A stretch of 64,000 nucleotides of DNA from Synechococcus sp. CC9902 (GTDB lineage: Bacteria; Cyanobacteriota; Cyanobacteriia; PCC-6307; Cyanobiaceae), in contig NC_007513.1 in assembly GCF_000012505.1 (NCBI RefSeq), positions 434,001 to 498,000 of the forward strand, written 5' to 3'. Position 1 is the stretch's first letter, and the number at the start of each line of letters is the position of its first letter. The position numbers and the translations under genes are program-made. Below, in pieces: positions 18,046 through 26,179 of this stretch. The notes below the pieces were generated by a model, which saw only the letters and a list, made by a program, of their open reading frames with translations, was not told where the DNA came from and did no database searches.

Positions 18046-18828
18046 TCAATTGCCAACGATGACCGGTGGGGTTCCACCCTGAATACCAGGAACAACTTTA
18101 GTTGTACCGTCCCATTTGTCTAGAAATAACTTATACAAAACCTGATTATTTAATCCCCTATTGAGGGTTTCAAACTTAAGGGCTTCTTGCTCTGCAATTT
18201 TCACTTCAGTTTTCGCTCTTAGTAATTGTTGCTCTGCAATTTGTTTTTGCTCAATAGCTGATCGGTATTCTTCCGCAATCTTTAGGCCGGTAAGATCTAA
18301 TCCCTTAACCGCAACATAGTCAAACTTATTGAGCTCTTTTGCTACACTTTTTTCAACCAAGGTAGATATCGTATTCCAATCGGTAGCGATCGTATTTAGT
18401 TCATATTTCGAAAACACCGACTTCAAGGATTTAAGGAGAGATGGCTGAATAACGCGGCCATAAATACTATCGTCGTTGCTGGCAATCGTGTTGTAGATAC
18501 GAGGCGCTTCGTCTGGTTTTACTGCAAATTTAACCGTAGCAGTCGCCTCAATGACCTGAAGATCCTTGGTGAGTGTTGAGAATTTCTCAGGTACAACTTT
18601 TGTCCTTACGCTAAAGAGATGTGAGCTCTGAATAAAGGGCAGTTTAAGATTTAGGCCTGGAAGCCTAGGGGTTTTTGAGACCTTCCCAAGGGTAGTAACA
18701 ACACCAACCTTTCCAGCAGGAACAACAAATACACTCGAAAGAATCACAATCCCACCTACGGCCAGCACGGTTATTCCTAGAAGGCTTTTCGACATCTGCT
18801 GGCTTTGTCCTTGAGGGAACGATCTCAT
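18046..18828 (-). CDS. Prohibitin-family (SPFH domain) membrane protein
   Basis: 260 residues. An N-terminal membrane anchor (LLGITVLAVGGIVILSSVFV) is followed by the SPFH domain: VPAGKVGVVTTLGKVSKTPR, then LNLKLPFIQ, VIEATATVKF and a helical region, AIEQKQIAEQQLLRAKTEVK. This is the prohibitin/HflK-like arrangement that forms ring scaffolds in the membrane and regulates quality-control proteases. Methionine at residue 12 (MSKSLLG) is an alternative start. Cyanobacteria normally have a core copy, so this island copy may be additional. Expressed leftward, away from the small secreted genes that follow. Confidence 0.85.
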   Translation of the reverse strand: MRSFPQGQSQQMSKSLLGITVLAVGGIVILSSVFVVPAGKVGVVTTLGKVSKTPRLPGLNLKLPFIQSSHLFSVRTKVVPEKFSTLTKDLQVIEATATVKFAVKPDEAPRIYNTIASNDDSIYGRVIQPSLLKSLKSVFSKYELNTIATDWNTISTLVEKSVAKELNKFDYVAVKGLDLTGLKIAEEYRSAIEQKQIAEQQLLRAKTEVKIAEQEALKFETLNRGLNNQVLYKLFLDKWDGTTKVVPGIQGGTPPVIVGN

Positions 18829-18899
18829 TTCAAATTTGATTTTTCAAATCCTAGCCGCGCAAGACCATATGGTGGTAGAAAGCTGAAACCCTTAGTATT

Positions 18900-19121
18900 T
18901 TAATGAATTTCTCTGCTGTCGATATAAATTTCTTCCAGTTCTCGATTTAAGCACCAACGAAATTCATTTAAAAAATTTAGATCAACATTGGCACATTTTG
19001 CATGCGCTTTATCGAATGTTTCATTAAAGACTTTCTCGGATACATAGGCTGCGTCAGCCTTGGTGGTGTCGAGGAGTGAGTGTGCCCCCAGAACCAGTGT
19101 GATCAGTAGAAGATGTTTCAT
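18900..19121 (-). CDS. Small secreted protein, unknown
   Basis: 73 residues if started at the ATG at 19121, giving a signal peptide MKHLLLITLVLGAHSLL and a short mature part with two cysteines (AKCANVDLN and FRWCLNREL) that could form a disulfide in the periplasm. The frame continues upstream without a signal-like sequence, so this start is preferred. No family recognised. Confidence 0.5.
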   Translation of the reverse strand: MKHLLLITLVLGAHSLLDTTKADAAYVSEKVFNETFDKAHAKCANVDLNFLNEFRWCLNRELEEIYIDSREIH

Positions 19122-19283
19122 CGGGGTTCTCTGGATTGATCCAGTGTGACCCATGTGAGATACCAACTCTGATCTTTGCTCCCAAAATGGAAAAGCACTA
19201 GCGATTGATGCCGAACGGCCGTAAGGCCATTGCCTCAAGCATCCTCAGCTAAGCCAGCGGTCAGCTATCTGGCTGTACTCAAT

Positions 19284-19523
19284 TCAGCAATCACCTCGAC
19301 ACCATTTTTTGCTGGGTGGTTGAACGGATATTTGGTTCGCAACTGTCGGTCTTATTTCTGGTGGTGGAGGTGGTAGCAGCTGTGGGAATGGAGCAACTGG
19401 AAGACGACGAGACCCCCAATTTGCGTCGTATGGAATAACGACAAGACGGATGGGTTCAGCAGCCTGAACAGCTCCCGCCGAGATAAGCAAGAAAGCGCAA
19501 AGCGGGTACAGAGCTTTTCTCAT
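19284..19523 (-). CDS. Small secreted proline-rich protein, unknown
   Basis: 79 residues from the ATG at 19523: a signal peptide, MRKALYPLCAFLLISAGAVQ, likely cleaved after AQA, then a short chain with a PLLPPPPPEIRP stretch and two C-terminal cysteines (KKWCRGDC). No family recognised. It could be a periplasmic peptide or a gene in decay. Confidence 0.45.
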   Translation of the reverse strand: MRKALYPLCAFLLISAGAVQAAEPIRLVVIPYDANWGSRRLPVAPFPQLLPPPPPEIRPTVANQISVQPPSKKWCRGDC

Positions 19524-19592
19524 TGGTGAATGATCTTCTGACGAATTCTTCGCTGATGTCAGCTTTGAACACTTTGGGGTATTCAAAACGTG

Positions 19593-19877
19593 TTATCGCA
19601 GCTCGACACCCTTGCCGCGGTAGAAGGCAAAGCGTTCACGGATCGACTCAGCGTCGGGCTTGGGAGTGTCGTAGGCCCAAACGGCATTGCTGATCTCTTG
19701 ATCTCCAACCACCACATTCCAGTAGCGGGCTGTTCCCTTCCAGCCGCAAACGGTTGTGAGATCTGACTCGCGAAAGAAATCCGTCGCCATTGACGCGTGA
19801 GGGAAATAAGGATTTCCATCGACCATCACGATGTCATCGCTGAAAGCCAGCACAGTTCCGTTGAAGATCGCCGGCAT
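19593..19877 (-). CDS. DUF427 domain protein
   Basis: 94 residues covering a whole DUF427 domain: FNGTVLAFSDDIVMVDGNPY, the conserved ESDLTTVCGWKGTARYW core, NAVWAYDTPKP and a final FAFYRGKGVEL. The family has a compact beta fold and is widespread in bacteria and cyanobacteria, without an established reaction. The start is ATG at 19877. Next to other small stand-alone genes; no operon is evident. Confidence 0.85.
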   Translation of the reverse strand: MPAIFNGTVLAFSDDIVMVDGNPYFPHASMATDFFRESDLTTVCGWKGTARYWNVVVGDQEISNAVWAYDTPKPDAESIRERFAFYRGKGVELR

Positions 19878-20153
19878 GGCTTGGACCTGGTTTCATTGGG
19901 CGAAAGGCTAGGAAGCTGTCCGACATTCATGCGTCGACCCAACGTTGCGCGGTGCATGAAGCAGCAGGTTGGGATGGAGCACTTGGGGCGTTGTTGAGTG
20001 TCTGCAGGGATATCACTTCAGTGCTAAGACCCTCACCGTTGCAGGCTCACAACGCCAGAAAGTGACGGCTGATGCCATCAGGCACGAATAACATATTCAT
20101 TTAACGACTTTTGCATAACTGCTTGATAGGGTTAATTTGTTAGTTATTTAGTC

Positions 20154-20348
20154 ATGACAGACATCACAGACAAGTACGAAAAGTACAAGGTCCCCTACAG
20201 CACCAACGAAAAGCATTCTCCTGATGAATTTGATCCTAAGGAGAATGGTGGTTTAGATAATCCAGCCAATCGTCACAAGGATAAGTTGCTTGACGATATC
20301 TGCGATACGCATCCTGGTTCACCCATGTGCAAGGTCTTTGATTGCTGA
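20154..20348 (+). CDS. CP12-like small protein (C-terminal cysteine motif only)
   Basis: 64 residues, very polar, probably disordered. The end, DDICDTHPGSPMCKVFDC, resembles the C-terminal redox loop of CP12 (LExxCxxNPxxxECRVYD), the intrinsically disordered protein that joins GAPDH and phosphoribulokinase in the dark. The N-terminal cysteine pair and the AWD core of full CP12 are absent. If related, it could bind GAPDH through the C-terminal loop only. An AT-rich hairpin and a strong terminator follow. The similarity is short, so the call is tentative. Confidence 0.45.
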   Translation: MTDITDKYEKYKVPYSTNEKHSPDEFDPKENGGLDNPANRHKDKLLDDICDTHPGSPMCKVFDC

Positions 20349-20350
20349 TC

Positions 20351-20380
20351 AAATTTTATAGTTTTTTCTCTATAAAATTT
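20351..20380 (+). terminator. AT-rich hairpin after the CP12-like gene
   Basis: Perfect 11-pair inverted repeat AAATTTTATAG / CTATAAAATTT around the 8-base loop TTTTTTCT, 2 bases after the stop codon. It lacks a GC core and a trailing U tract, so it may stabilise the mRNA 3' end or act with the stronger terminator at 20435. Confidence 0.45.
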
Positions 20381-20434
20381 CAAGAATATTGAAGCAAGTT
20401 CTTGCATGTCTTAATTCTTGTTAGATCTTTATAT

Positions 20435-20472
20435 TTCCAGTTGCAATTAATTCTGCAGCTGGAATTTTTTTT
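20435..20472 (+). terminator. Strong rho-independent terminator
   Basis: Eleven-pair stem TTCCAGTTGCA / TGCAGCTGGAA (one G-U) with loop ATTAATTC, followed immediately by eight T. It lies 86 bases beyond the stop of the CP12-like gene; it either ends that mRNA or a short separate RNA transcribed from the gap. Confidence 0.8.
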
Positions 20473-20701
20473 CGAGTTTTTAAAACCATTTGTCAAGCTC
20501 AACGCGTAAAGCCTTGCTCTAGATCGCGAGATAACACGACTAGTCCTTGTCCTTGCCTCCTTGATTGGGCTGGCGATGAAGCATCAAACTTTGATCGTCG
20601 TGGCATGACCTTAAGGAATGAATGGCTTTGAAAATTTAAGAATCAATTCCACACGCTACCGCTTGTAGATCTAAAAATAAATATAGATGTGAGCTCTCTC
20701 A
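20473..20701. other. Intergenic region, nothing recognised
   Basis: AT-rich, with no open frame that I can support; it should contain the promoter for the oxidase gene that starts at 20702. Confidence 0.4.
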
Positions 20702-21325
20702 TTGGAAACGCAAACAAGGAAGGCAGAAGTTGCACACAAGATTATTGAAACTGGCGAAGGCTTGCTCAATATTTTTTGGTATGAGGCTGATGAGCGAAGG
20801 GCAGCATCGCTTGAGATCATCGCTCGGACTGCATACACAGCCGAAGAGAGTGCTTGTCATTACTTAGAAACCATCGGCCTTGATAGACAAGGTCGTATCC
20901 GAGAAACATTGGAGCTGGCACGATATCAAGATACAAATGAACAAACACATGAAGATATTTTTGCAAGAGATCTCAACGGCCTGAAGAACTGGGGCGACAG
21001 ATTTCTGGCGCGACATATTGCTGTCATTATTTATTGGGTTTTTGCTATTACAACCCTCATCGACCATGAACTGGCTGCTCTTCTGGGTGAAGCGGTCGAG
21101 GTTGAGGCAGTGAAGACCTATAGGAGGATGTTGGTTGAGCAGTCGGATGAGTGGTTGAACCAACCAGCAGTACCCACTGCCCTTCGTTATTGGAATAAGC
21201 CGAACAGCATGTGGAGAGTAAGAGGTGATCAGCAACCTCACTCAATGAGGGAAGTTGTTGAAGCCATAGTGAAAGATGAGTCGGATCATGTGCATGCGAA
21301 TGCTCAGAAAGCCATCGCATTCTGA
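20702..21325 (+). CDS. PTOX/AOX-type di-iron quinol oxidase
   Basis: 207 residues. All four helices of the alternative-oxidase fold can be seen: TAEESACHYLETIGL, the NExxH motif in NEQTHEDIF, RFLARHIAVIIYW (close to the RFLAQH-type segment of plastid terminal oxidase), EVEAVKTYRRMLVEQ, and the final DExxH in KDESDHVHAN. These supply the glutamates and histidines that bind the di-iron centre. Such enzymes pass electrons from plastoquinol to oxygen and relieve over-reduction of the photosynthetic chain. The only possible start is TTG at 20702, with no in-frame ATG before the core. Similar genes occur in cyanophages, so transfer is possible. Confidence 0.8.
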   Translation: METQTRKAEVAHKIIETGEGLLNIFWYEADERRAASLEIIARTAYTAEESACHYLETIGLDRQGRIRETLELARYQDTNEQTHEDIFARDLNGLKNWGDRFLARHIAVIIYWVFAITTLIDHELAALLGEAVEVEAVKTYRRMLVEQSDEWLNQPAVPTALRYWNKPNSMWRVRGDQQPHSMREVVEAIVKDESDHVHANAQKAIAF

Positions 21326-21584
21326 GGGCGGCTTTCGTTGTGATAGGCATTGATTGACTGTGGATCGAGTCTGGTTAAAGGTTTAACTTTCTTTGTTCAG
21401 ATTTATTATTCGGGCGAAAAAATACGAATATAGCTGTTATTTGTTTGGACAGATTCATTGCAAATGGATCCTGCAACGAAGTCGTTGTATGGCGTTAGAT
21501 CTATCGATTTAAATCGCTAGATGAATGTTGTGAAAGAGGTTTTGTCTCTATGCCTTGGCAACGTTCTTTTTAGTGGTGATTGTT

Positions 21585-22199
21585 TTATGGCCATAGGTCT
21601 GAAAGGGATTCGAGCTGTCCGGTGTTGTCGTAGCGCCGCATGATCTGTTGCTGCTGCCCGTTGGCGTCAAGCCATCGCAATCCACAAGCTGTGCAGTCAT
21701 TCATCTGTCGATCTCGTGCATCAAGCAACACCTCCACCCCAGGCTCCGGCATCCAAATCAGCCAGTTTCCGCAGGGCACTGCTTCGCATTGAATGGGCTG
21801 TGAAGGAGGGATGGCTTCGCCCCCACCTTTGGTCTCAATGATGTAAACCACCTGATCAACACCATGGTGTCCATAGCGGGCAACAATTCGCCGACGTTCT
21901 TCACCAGAAACAACGCTCAGCTCTCCGACCCAACCAAAAGGTGTGACAGAGCTAGGACCCAGTGACCATGCACCTGCGGCGCTCACCTGCATGGTGAAAG
22001 GCACTGTTTCGAAGTTCATCGACCGCTGTTGCCCTGTGCGTTTGTAGGTGAGGCAGCTTTCGATCACACCATTTTGTTCTTGCACATCCAGCGACGTGAG
22101 AAATCGATCGTCTTCGATGCCATTGCTATTGAGACGCATAAAACATCCCTGCCATAGCCCCTTGTTGTGCAGCAACAAGGCAGTGCGGGGATCATGCAT
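21585..22199 (-). CDS. DUF3598 family protein
   Basis: 204 residues. LLLHNKGLWQGCFMRLNSNG at the N-terminus, followed by RRIVARYGHHGVDQVVYIIE, matches the cyanobacterial DUF3598 family, a lipocalin-like beta barrel of unknown role. In other members the N-terminal WxGxFxRLD segment is the most conserved part and it is present here. The C-terminal DNTGQLESLSDLW is also family-like. The ATG at 22199 gives a normal length. No partner gene is apparent on either side. Confidence 0.75.
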   Translation of the reverse strand: MHDPRTALLLHNKGLWQGCFMRLNSNGIEDDRFLTSLDVQEQNGVIESCLTYKRTGQQRSMNFETVPFTMQVSAAGAWSLGPSSVTPFGWVGELSVVSGEERRRIVARYGHHGVDQVVYIIETKGGGEAIPPSQPIQCEAVPCGNWLIWMPEPGVEVLLDARDRQMNDCTACGLRWLDANGQQQQIMRRYDNTGQLESLSDLWP

Positions 22200-23368
22200 G
22201 GCCTGATGGTTGTGTATCGACTGCCAATGGTGGCGGTTTTAATCAACGGTTGTGAACGGGGCTTCTGCTTTCTTGACGGTTTTCTTTCTCTCTATGATAT
22301 TCCAGCCTTGGTCTGAGGGGTCGTTGATCACAAAAGGGCTCGGAGATCAGACTCCTTGGTTATTCAACAGATGGGTGTGAAGCTCGCACCGAAGCCTTTG
22401 GATTACCCTGTCTTCAGGATCATGTGTGCGAGCCGAAAGGAGGTGGTGATGAATCTCATGAAGTGTTTTCAATTATTCCCCCATAAAAATCATTAGCTGT
22501 AGAGCTTCTGACTACTTGCGTCGCAAAGTTAAAAAGACTGGGTTAAACCTCATTGTCAAAATCCTGCGAATATCGCCTGCAAGGCCTATGAGATCTAGCT
22601 CAATACCTTTGTGACTCAATGCATTTTTAGTGTCAGGAGCGACGAGTTGCATGACTCCTTGATTATGCAGTTATTTCAAACATCAGAATTATTCCTTCAG
22701 CAACCATGCTTTGCAACGCAGTATGACGATGGGCATGAAAATACTTAATTCCGTTAATTTATAGATCCCATTTTTGGACAGTGTTATTTGCTTACAATCT
22801 TGAAACGTCGTTTCTTGGTTGATACTCTTATGCGGCGACGTGTTCTTTCTTTTGCTTTGGTTGGCTGTGTGGTGATTGTTTCGTCACCTTGAGCTCTTTT
22901 GGTGGCATTGATTTTTGTCTTTCGTTTGCGGCTGAAATTGCGTCTTTTGCTTGCTCTAATAAACTTGCTTGCCTTAAAGATGTAAATTTACTTACAGAAA
23001 GCGACATGGATATTGTCGATCGACTAACAGATTTAATAAATTTTAATTTGAATTCGTCTCTATATGATCGGTGCGACAGCGGAGTTGAAAATATTTTTGT
23101 GGATAACCATAAAAACAACTACGAGTTGTTTCAATGACCCGCATTCTTGCTGTTTGCATCCCTATGCAGGGTGGGGGGTGCTGTTTCACGCCCTGCAGAA
23201 AGCACGTGCTTCCCTAAGGCTTGATGTGCTTTGGAGGCGAAAATGCAATGGCGAATGGTGGCTTGAACTCATTTTTTATTGTCTTTATGCAATATAGTTA
23301 TTTGCTTTTTTGGTGCCTTGATTTAATAAATCATCGTATTTAGTATCTTGTGAGTCTATTATTTTCGG
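22200..23368. other. Long intergenic stretch with a possible decayed secreted-protein gene
   Basis: Nearly 1.2 kb without a convincing gene. From 22830 a signal-peptide-like start (MRRRVLSFALVGCVVIVSSP) runs into a stop, and directly after it another frame (22889-23137) continues with CLSFAAEIASFACSNKLACL. Together they look like a small secreted protein broken by a frameshift. The rest is AT-rich and featureless to my reading. Confidence 0.4.
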
Positions 23369-23713
23369 CTAAACCCGAGTGTCTGATGTGGTTGTTGGGG
23401 AATTGAGGTCAATGTAATCTTGCACTTCTGGATTCATCTCCCAGCTTCCTTCGTATAAGCCAGCGCCGCATGCTGTTCTGTGTTTGCAGGCAAAGCATGG
23501 GTGACCATAGCAATTCTTAGAAACCCTCTTATCTGTTTTTACTCCACGGAAAGTCAATAGCGAGTTGATGTATCCACAGCATTCAGAATGTTTATGAATA
23601 TATGATCCGATAGCTTCATACATCACTTCTGACATGGTCATGTCCCATGCATTCGCGTAGTCCTTGAGGACAGCATGGAATTGGTCAGGCATTTGAACTT
23701 GTACCTTCTTCAC
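23369..23713 (-). CDS. Ribbon-helix-helix-like protein with a cysteine cluster
   Basis: 114 residues from a GTG start. The first 45 residues (VQVQMPDQFHAVLKDYANAW followed by DMTMSEVMYEAIGSYI) look like a ribbon-helix-helix DNA-binding motif. The second half has cysteines at CYGHPCFACKHRTAC, spaced as if to bind zinc or an iron-sulfur cluster. That pairing suggests a small sensor-regulator, but I do not recognise the family and the metal is a guess. The neighbours give no clue. Confidence 0.5.
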   Translation of the reverse strand: MKKVQVQMPDQFHAVLKDYANAWDMTMSEVMYEAIGSYIHKHSECCGYINSLLTFRGVKTDKRVSKNCYGHPCFACKHRTACGAGLYEGSWEMNPEVQDYIDLNSPTTTSDTRV

Positions 23714-23997
23714 GTTAATTCGGTCGACATTTAATTCTTCCCATTTGTAGCAAATGATTCATTGTTGATTGTCTTGCCTGATACCAATTCATTGGTTGCT
23801 CTCTTGGAAGCCAGGTCCGAATTTCGATTCACGCGGTTGAGATCAATGCATCTCTACCGGTGGAGTGGTTCTGGTTCTTTCGATTGCTGTAGTTGTTAGC
23901 AAACTTGGCATTGTTCTGTTGTTCGGTCTCCTGACGGTTGTCTCCCTCACAGTGGCGAGGAGTAGTTGCGAGATTGGTGAAAATAATACATTGAACA

Positions 23998-24162
23998 ATG
24001 ACAACTGAAATCCGTAATTGGGCCGTTGTTGCAGCAGCAATGGAAGCGAACGGCGCTACCAATAGTGAAATGTATCGCCGTGCCAAAGCCCTGGCTCAAG
24101 GCCAAGCCGATCCGATGCCAACAAGCGATCCAGCAGCGCCCTTCAGTATTACAACCGCCTGA
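23998..24162 (+). CDS. Small unknown protein (54 residues)
   Basis: Reads MTTEIRNWAVVAAAMEANGA, then a helical stretch, TNSEMYRRAKALAQGQADP, and a polar end. It looks like a compact helical protein; the codon use and composition are coding-like, and a similar sequence type is familiar from marine Synechococcus small hypothetical genes. The ATG is at 23998. The next small gene starts 60 bases later on the same strand. Confidence 0.55.
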   Translation: MTTEIRNWAVVAAAMEANGATNSEMYRRAKALAQGQADPMPTSDPAAPFSITTA

Positions 24163-24222
24163 TTGATCCGTCTCATCGACGAAGCCCCAATTCGCCCTGA
24201 GAATTCAAATTACTTTCTTGTT

Positions 24223-24444
24223 ATGACTAATCATCATTTATCAGTCGAGCAAAGGTTTCACCTCGAAGCAGCATTTCGCGAGATCGATGCCTGCGATGAT
24301 ATCGAGAAGCTTCGCTCTCTCACCAAGCAGATCATCACCGCTCAGGAAAACGACAAAGCGTTTGCACGTGAAGCCATGGTTCAAGTCCGGAAGGAAATGG
24401 AGGCTGCAGCAAGTCAGCGCTTCGGTTTCAACTGGGGGCAGTAG
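24223..24444 (+). CDS. Small helical protein with NblA-like pattern
   Basis: 73 residues. The segment LSVEQRFHLEAAFREID, then KLRSLTKQIITAQEN, recalls the LS-EQ-F-L start and helical hairpin of the NblA phycobilisome-degradation adaptor, although the C-terminal residues of NblA are not obvious. The ATG at 24223 is preferred over an upstream non-ATG start because the family-like part begins right after it. It could be an unrelated small helical protein. Confidence 0.5.
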   Translation: MTNHHLSVEQRFHLEAAFREIDACDDIEKLRSLTKQIITAQENDKAFAREAMVQVRKEMEAAASQRFGFNWGQ

Positions 24445-24591
24445 CCATTGCCTGGCTTGTATGAAGTCGTATGAGCTCGAATGGTGGGGCCGTACGACTT
24501 CTTGAGCATGAGCCTGTGAGGCTCTGAACTTTCGGATATCGACGCCGTTAGGCCATCCATCAACCTTGCGAAGCTTTTGGCTTCACTTCAA

Positions 24592-24717
24592 TTACGACGC
24601 TGACGTGTCGTCTGGCTGATTGGAGTGACCTTGGTCCTGTCCAACCTGGCGCTTCAGCCACGCAAGCCATTCCTGGTATTCAGCTTCAGCCTGATTTGCC
24701 CGCCGATACATCTCCAT
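24592..24717 (-). CDS. Possible small helical protein (41 residues)
   Basis: MEMYRRANQAEAEYQEWLAW continues with LKRQVGQDQGHSNQ and ends DDTSAS. It is amphipathic and coding-like. TTG at 24729, preceded by a GAGGG ribosome-like site, would add four residues. No family recognised. Confidence 0.4.
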   Translation of the reverse strand: MEMYRRANQAEAEYQEWLAWLKRQVGQDQGHSNQPDDTSAS

Positions 24718-24990
24718 GAGTTCTGCCAAAGATTCCCTCGGGATGCCAATGGTCTAGTTGTACTGGTTCTAGCTCTGTCAAACAGGTTGAAAACCTAAAG
24801 GTCGGCAGCTCTTCCACCTTGCCCGTTTTTCCAAGTTTCACGTTCCACGGTTGAACTAATCAGCTGCCTTTAGCTATAGGCAGCTGGATGTCGAGGAGTT
24901 CATAGAAGCTTCGCTATGTCGATGTCAGAAATTGATTGATCGATTGTTTGAGCTATTTTTATTTATTGTTGTTGTGATGCGCAAAAAAAT

Positions 24991-25416
24991 ATGATCAGAG
25001 TTGAGTTGCTAGCGGCAAGAATCCCAGGTATCACCGGAATGATTGCTGATCACTATTGGTGTGTTGTTTTGCGTGGTTGCAAGGCAAAACCTCACCACAC
25101 TTTTGATCGTTGGGAGGTGTGGCAACATCCGTACCAGAATGATTCAAGTTGGGGATATCTTCACAAGAATCTTTTGCCTCCCTATCAAGGAGTTGGGAGC
25201 GGACCCTCTCGATTAGTACGCCAATGGTTGGATAAAGAGGCTTTATTCATTGCGGGGAGAATTGAATCATCCCCAAGCAACTACCCATTGATTCAACAAT
25301 ATGCATACTGGCCTGGCCCCAATAGCAACACCTTTGCGCAATGGGTTGTTCGAGATCAAATGACACTCGGAAGCCGAGCTATTGGAAGAGGCTTTCCTGT
25401 GCCAAATTCGGGCTGA
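24991..25416 (+). CDS. DUF3750 family protein
   Basis: 141 residues. ELLAARIPGITGMIADHYWC at the start, RWEVWQHPYQNDSSWGYLHK in the middle and YWPGPNSNTFAQWVV near the end are the conserved parts of DUF3750. PGPNSNTF contains the invariant residues of this papain-like or lipoprotein-type family, whose function I do not know. Many relatives carry a signal or lipid anchor that is lacking here. The ATG at 24991 is well placed. Confidence 0.85.
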   Translation: MIRVELLAARIPGITGMIADHYWCVVLRGCKAKPHHTFDRWEVWQHPYQNDSSWGYLHKNLLPPYQGVGSGPSRLVRQWLDKEALFIAGRIESSPSNYPLIQQYAYWPGPNSNTFAQWVVRDQMTLGSRAIGRGFPVPNSG

Positions 25417-25502
25417 GCAGCAGATCGCTCCATTCAGAGATCACGTCACTGCGCTTGGTTCGGTGATTGTGTTAGTTATGGATCACGCCAAAGCGCCCGA
25501 TA

Positions 25503-25529
25503 AAGGGACCACTGCGCGAGAACCGATAA
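25503..25529 (+). other. Degenerate copy of the KGPLRENR micropeptide end
   Basis: Nine codons that read KGPLRENR and a TAA. They differ from 33287-33313 at two bases only, both silent in this frame. The preceding codons read TPKRPI, against TPKNPQE in the other copy. No standard start precedes in frame, whereas ATG at 25478 is out of frame, which suggests a small deletion near the start of this copy. Confidence 0.6.
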
Positions 25530-25540
25530 CCGTTTTTTCA

Positions 25541-25660
25541 ATGAACAGAAGATCACTCACTCCAGAGCGGGGAGACTCAGCTTCGCGAGTTAATGCCGCC
25601 AAGCCAACCAAAAAGCAACCAGAATTAATCACCTGGGAAGAAATTATTGGCAAGCGCTAG
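25541..25660 (+). CDS. Small basic peptide following the KGPLRENR element (copy 1)
   Basis: 39 residues beginning MNRRSLTPERGDSASRVNA and ending PELITWEEIIGKR. It starts 11 bases after the KGPLRENR stop. The N-terminal pattern MN-basic-x-x-LT resembles MNKTDLTARREIK of the peptide at 33324, which has the same upstream element, so the two pairs appear to be paralogous. The same frame is open upstream (ATG at 25478), so a longer protein cannot be excluded. Function unknown. Confidence 0.5.
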   Translation: MNRRSLTPERGDSASRVNAAKPTKKQPELITWEEIIGKR

Positions 25661-25900
25661 ATGTAGCTCTTAATTTGAACCGATGGCGCTAGATGTGGCG
25701 TCTATAAAATTGCCTGCTTCATTTCAGTGGATTTTGCGATGTCTTGCTCGTCTGTCGTTTGTCGATCTTCAGCTTTTTGGCATCGTTGAAAAGCTCATAA
25801 TCCTGTTTGGCGTGTCTAGGGCATGCCGGGATAAGAGGCATGAAGCCTTTGCTTCTCCTGAGCAAATCAACCTCATACTGCGAAACCGTCAGGTCTTTGC

Positions 25901-25996
25901 ATGAAGCTCTCCCTTACCCTCCCTCTGATCGGTTGCACGATCGCGATGGCAAGCATGGTGATTTGGTTCGCAACCAAGGCGTCTGTCGTGTTCTGA
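25901..25996 (+). CDS. Possible one-span micro-protein (31 residues)
   Basis: MKLSLTLPLIGCTIAMASMV, then IWFATKASVVF: a short Lys start and an almost wholly hydrophobic body, as in single-span membrane micro-proteins. It converges on the next gene, 3 bases away. Length alone makes the call uncertain. Confidence 0.35.
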   Translation: MKLSLTLPLIGCTIAMASMVIWFATKASVVF

Positions 25997-25999
25997 CGA

Positions 26000-26179
26000 T
26001 CAGGATTTTCCAAACAGCTTCTCCAAGGCATTCCGTTCGTTTTGAAGTGAATTGGCCCGCATCGGTTTGCCGATGGGTCGTGGCTGCCGAGGACGATTCA
26101 AAAAAACTTTGCTGAGCCACCAAACCTGAAGACCCACAAAAAGGATTGCCACCAGCCCTAGCTCAAATGCTCCCTGCAT
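26000..26179 (-). CDS. Small one-span membrane protein, unknown
   Basis: 59 residues. A hydrophobic N-terminal segment, FELGLVAILFVGLQVWW, is followed by a basic and polar tail with RPRQPRPIGKPM and a C-terminal helix (NERNALEKLFGK). The layout is an N-terminal anchor with a cytoplasmic tail. It begins with ATG at 26179. I recognise no named family. Confidence 0.5.
   Translation of the reverse strand: MQGAFELGLVAILFVGLQVWWLSKVFLNRPRQPRPIGKPMRANSLQNERNALEKLFGKS

Noticed and set aside
25683-25904. A 73-codon rightward frame after the small peptide gene.
   Set aside because: No ribosome site, no family, no conserved features seen; overlapped by another frame of equal merit.
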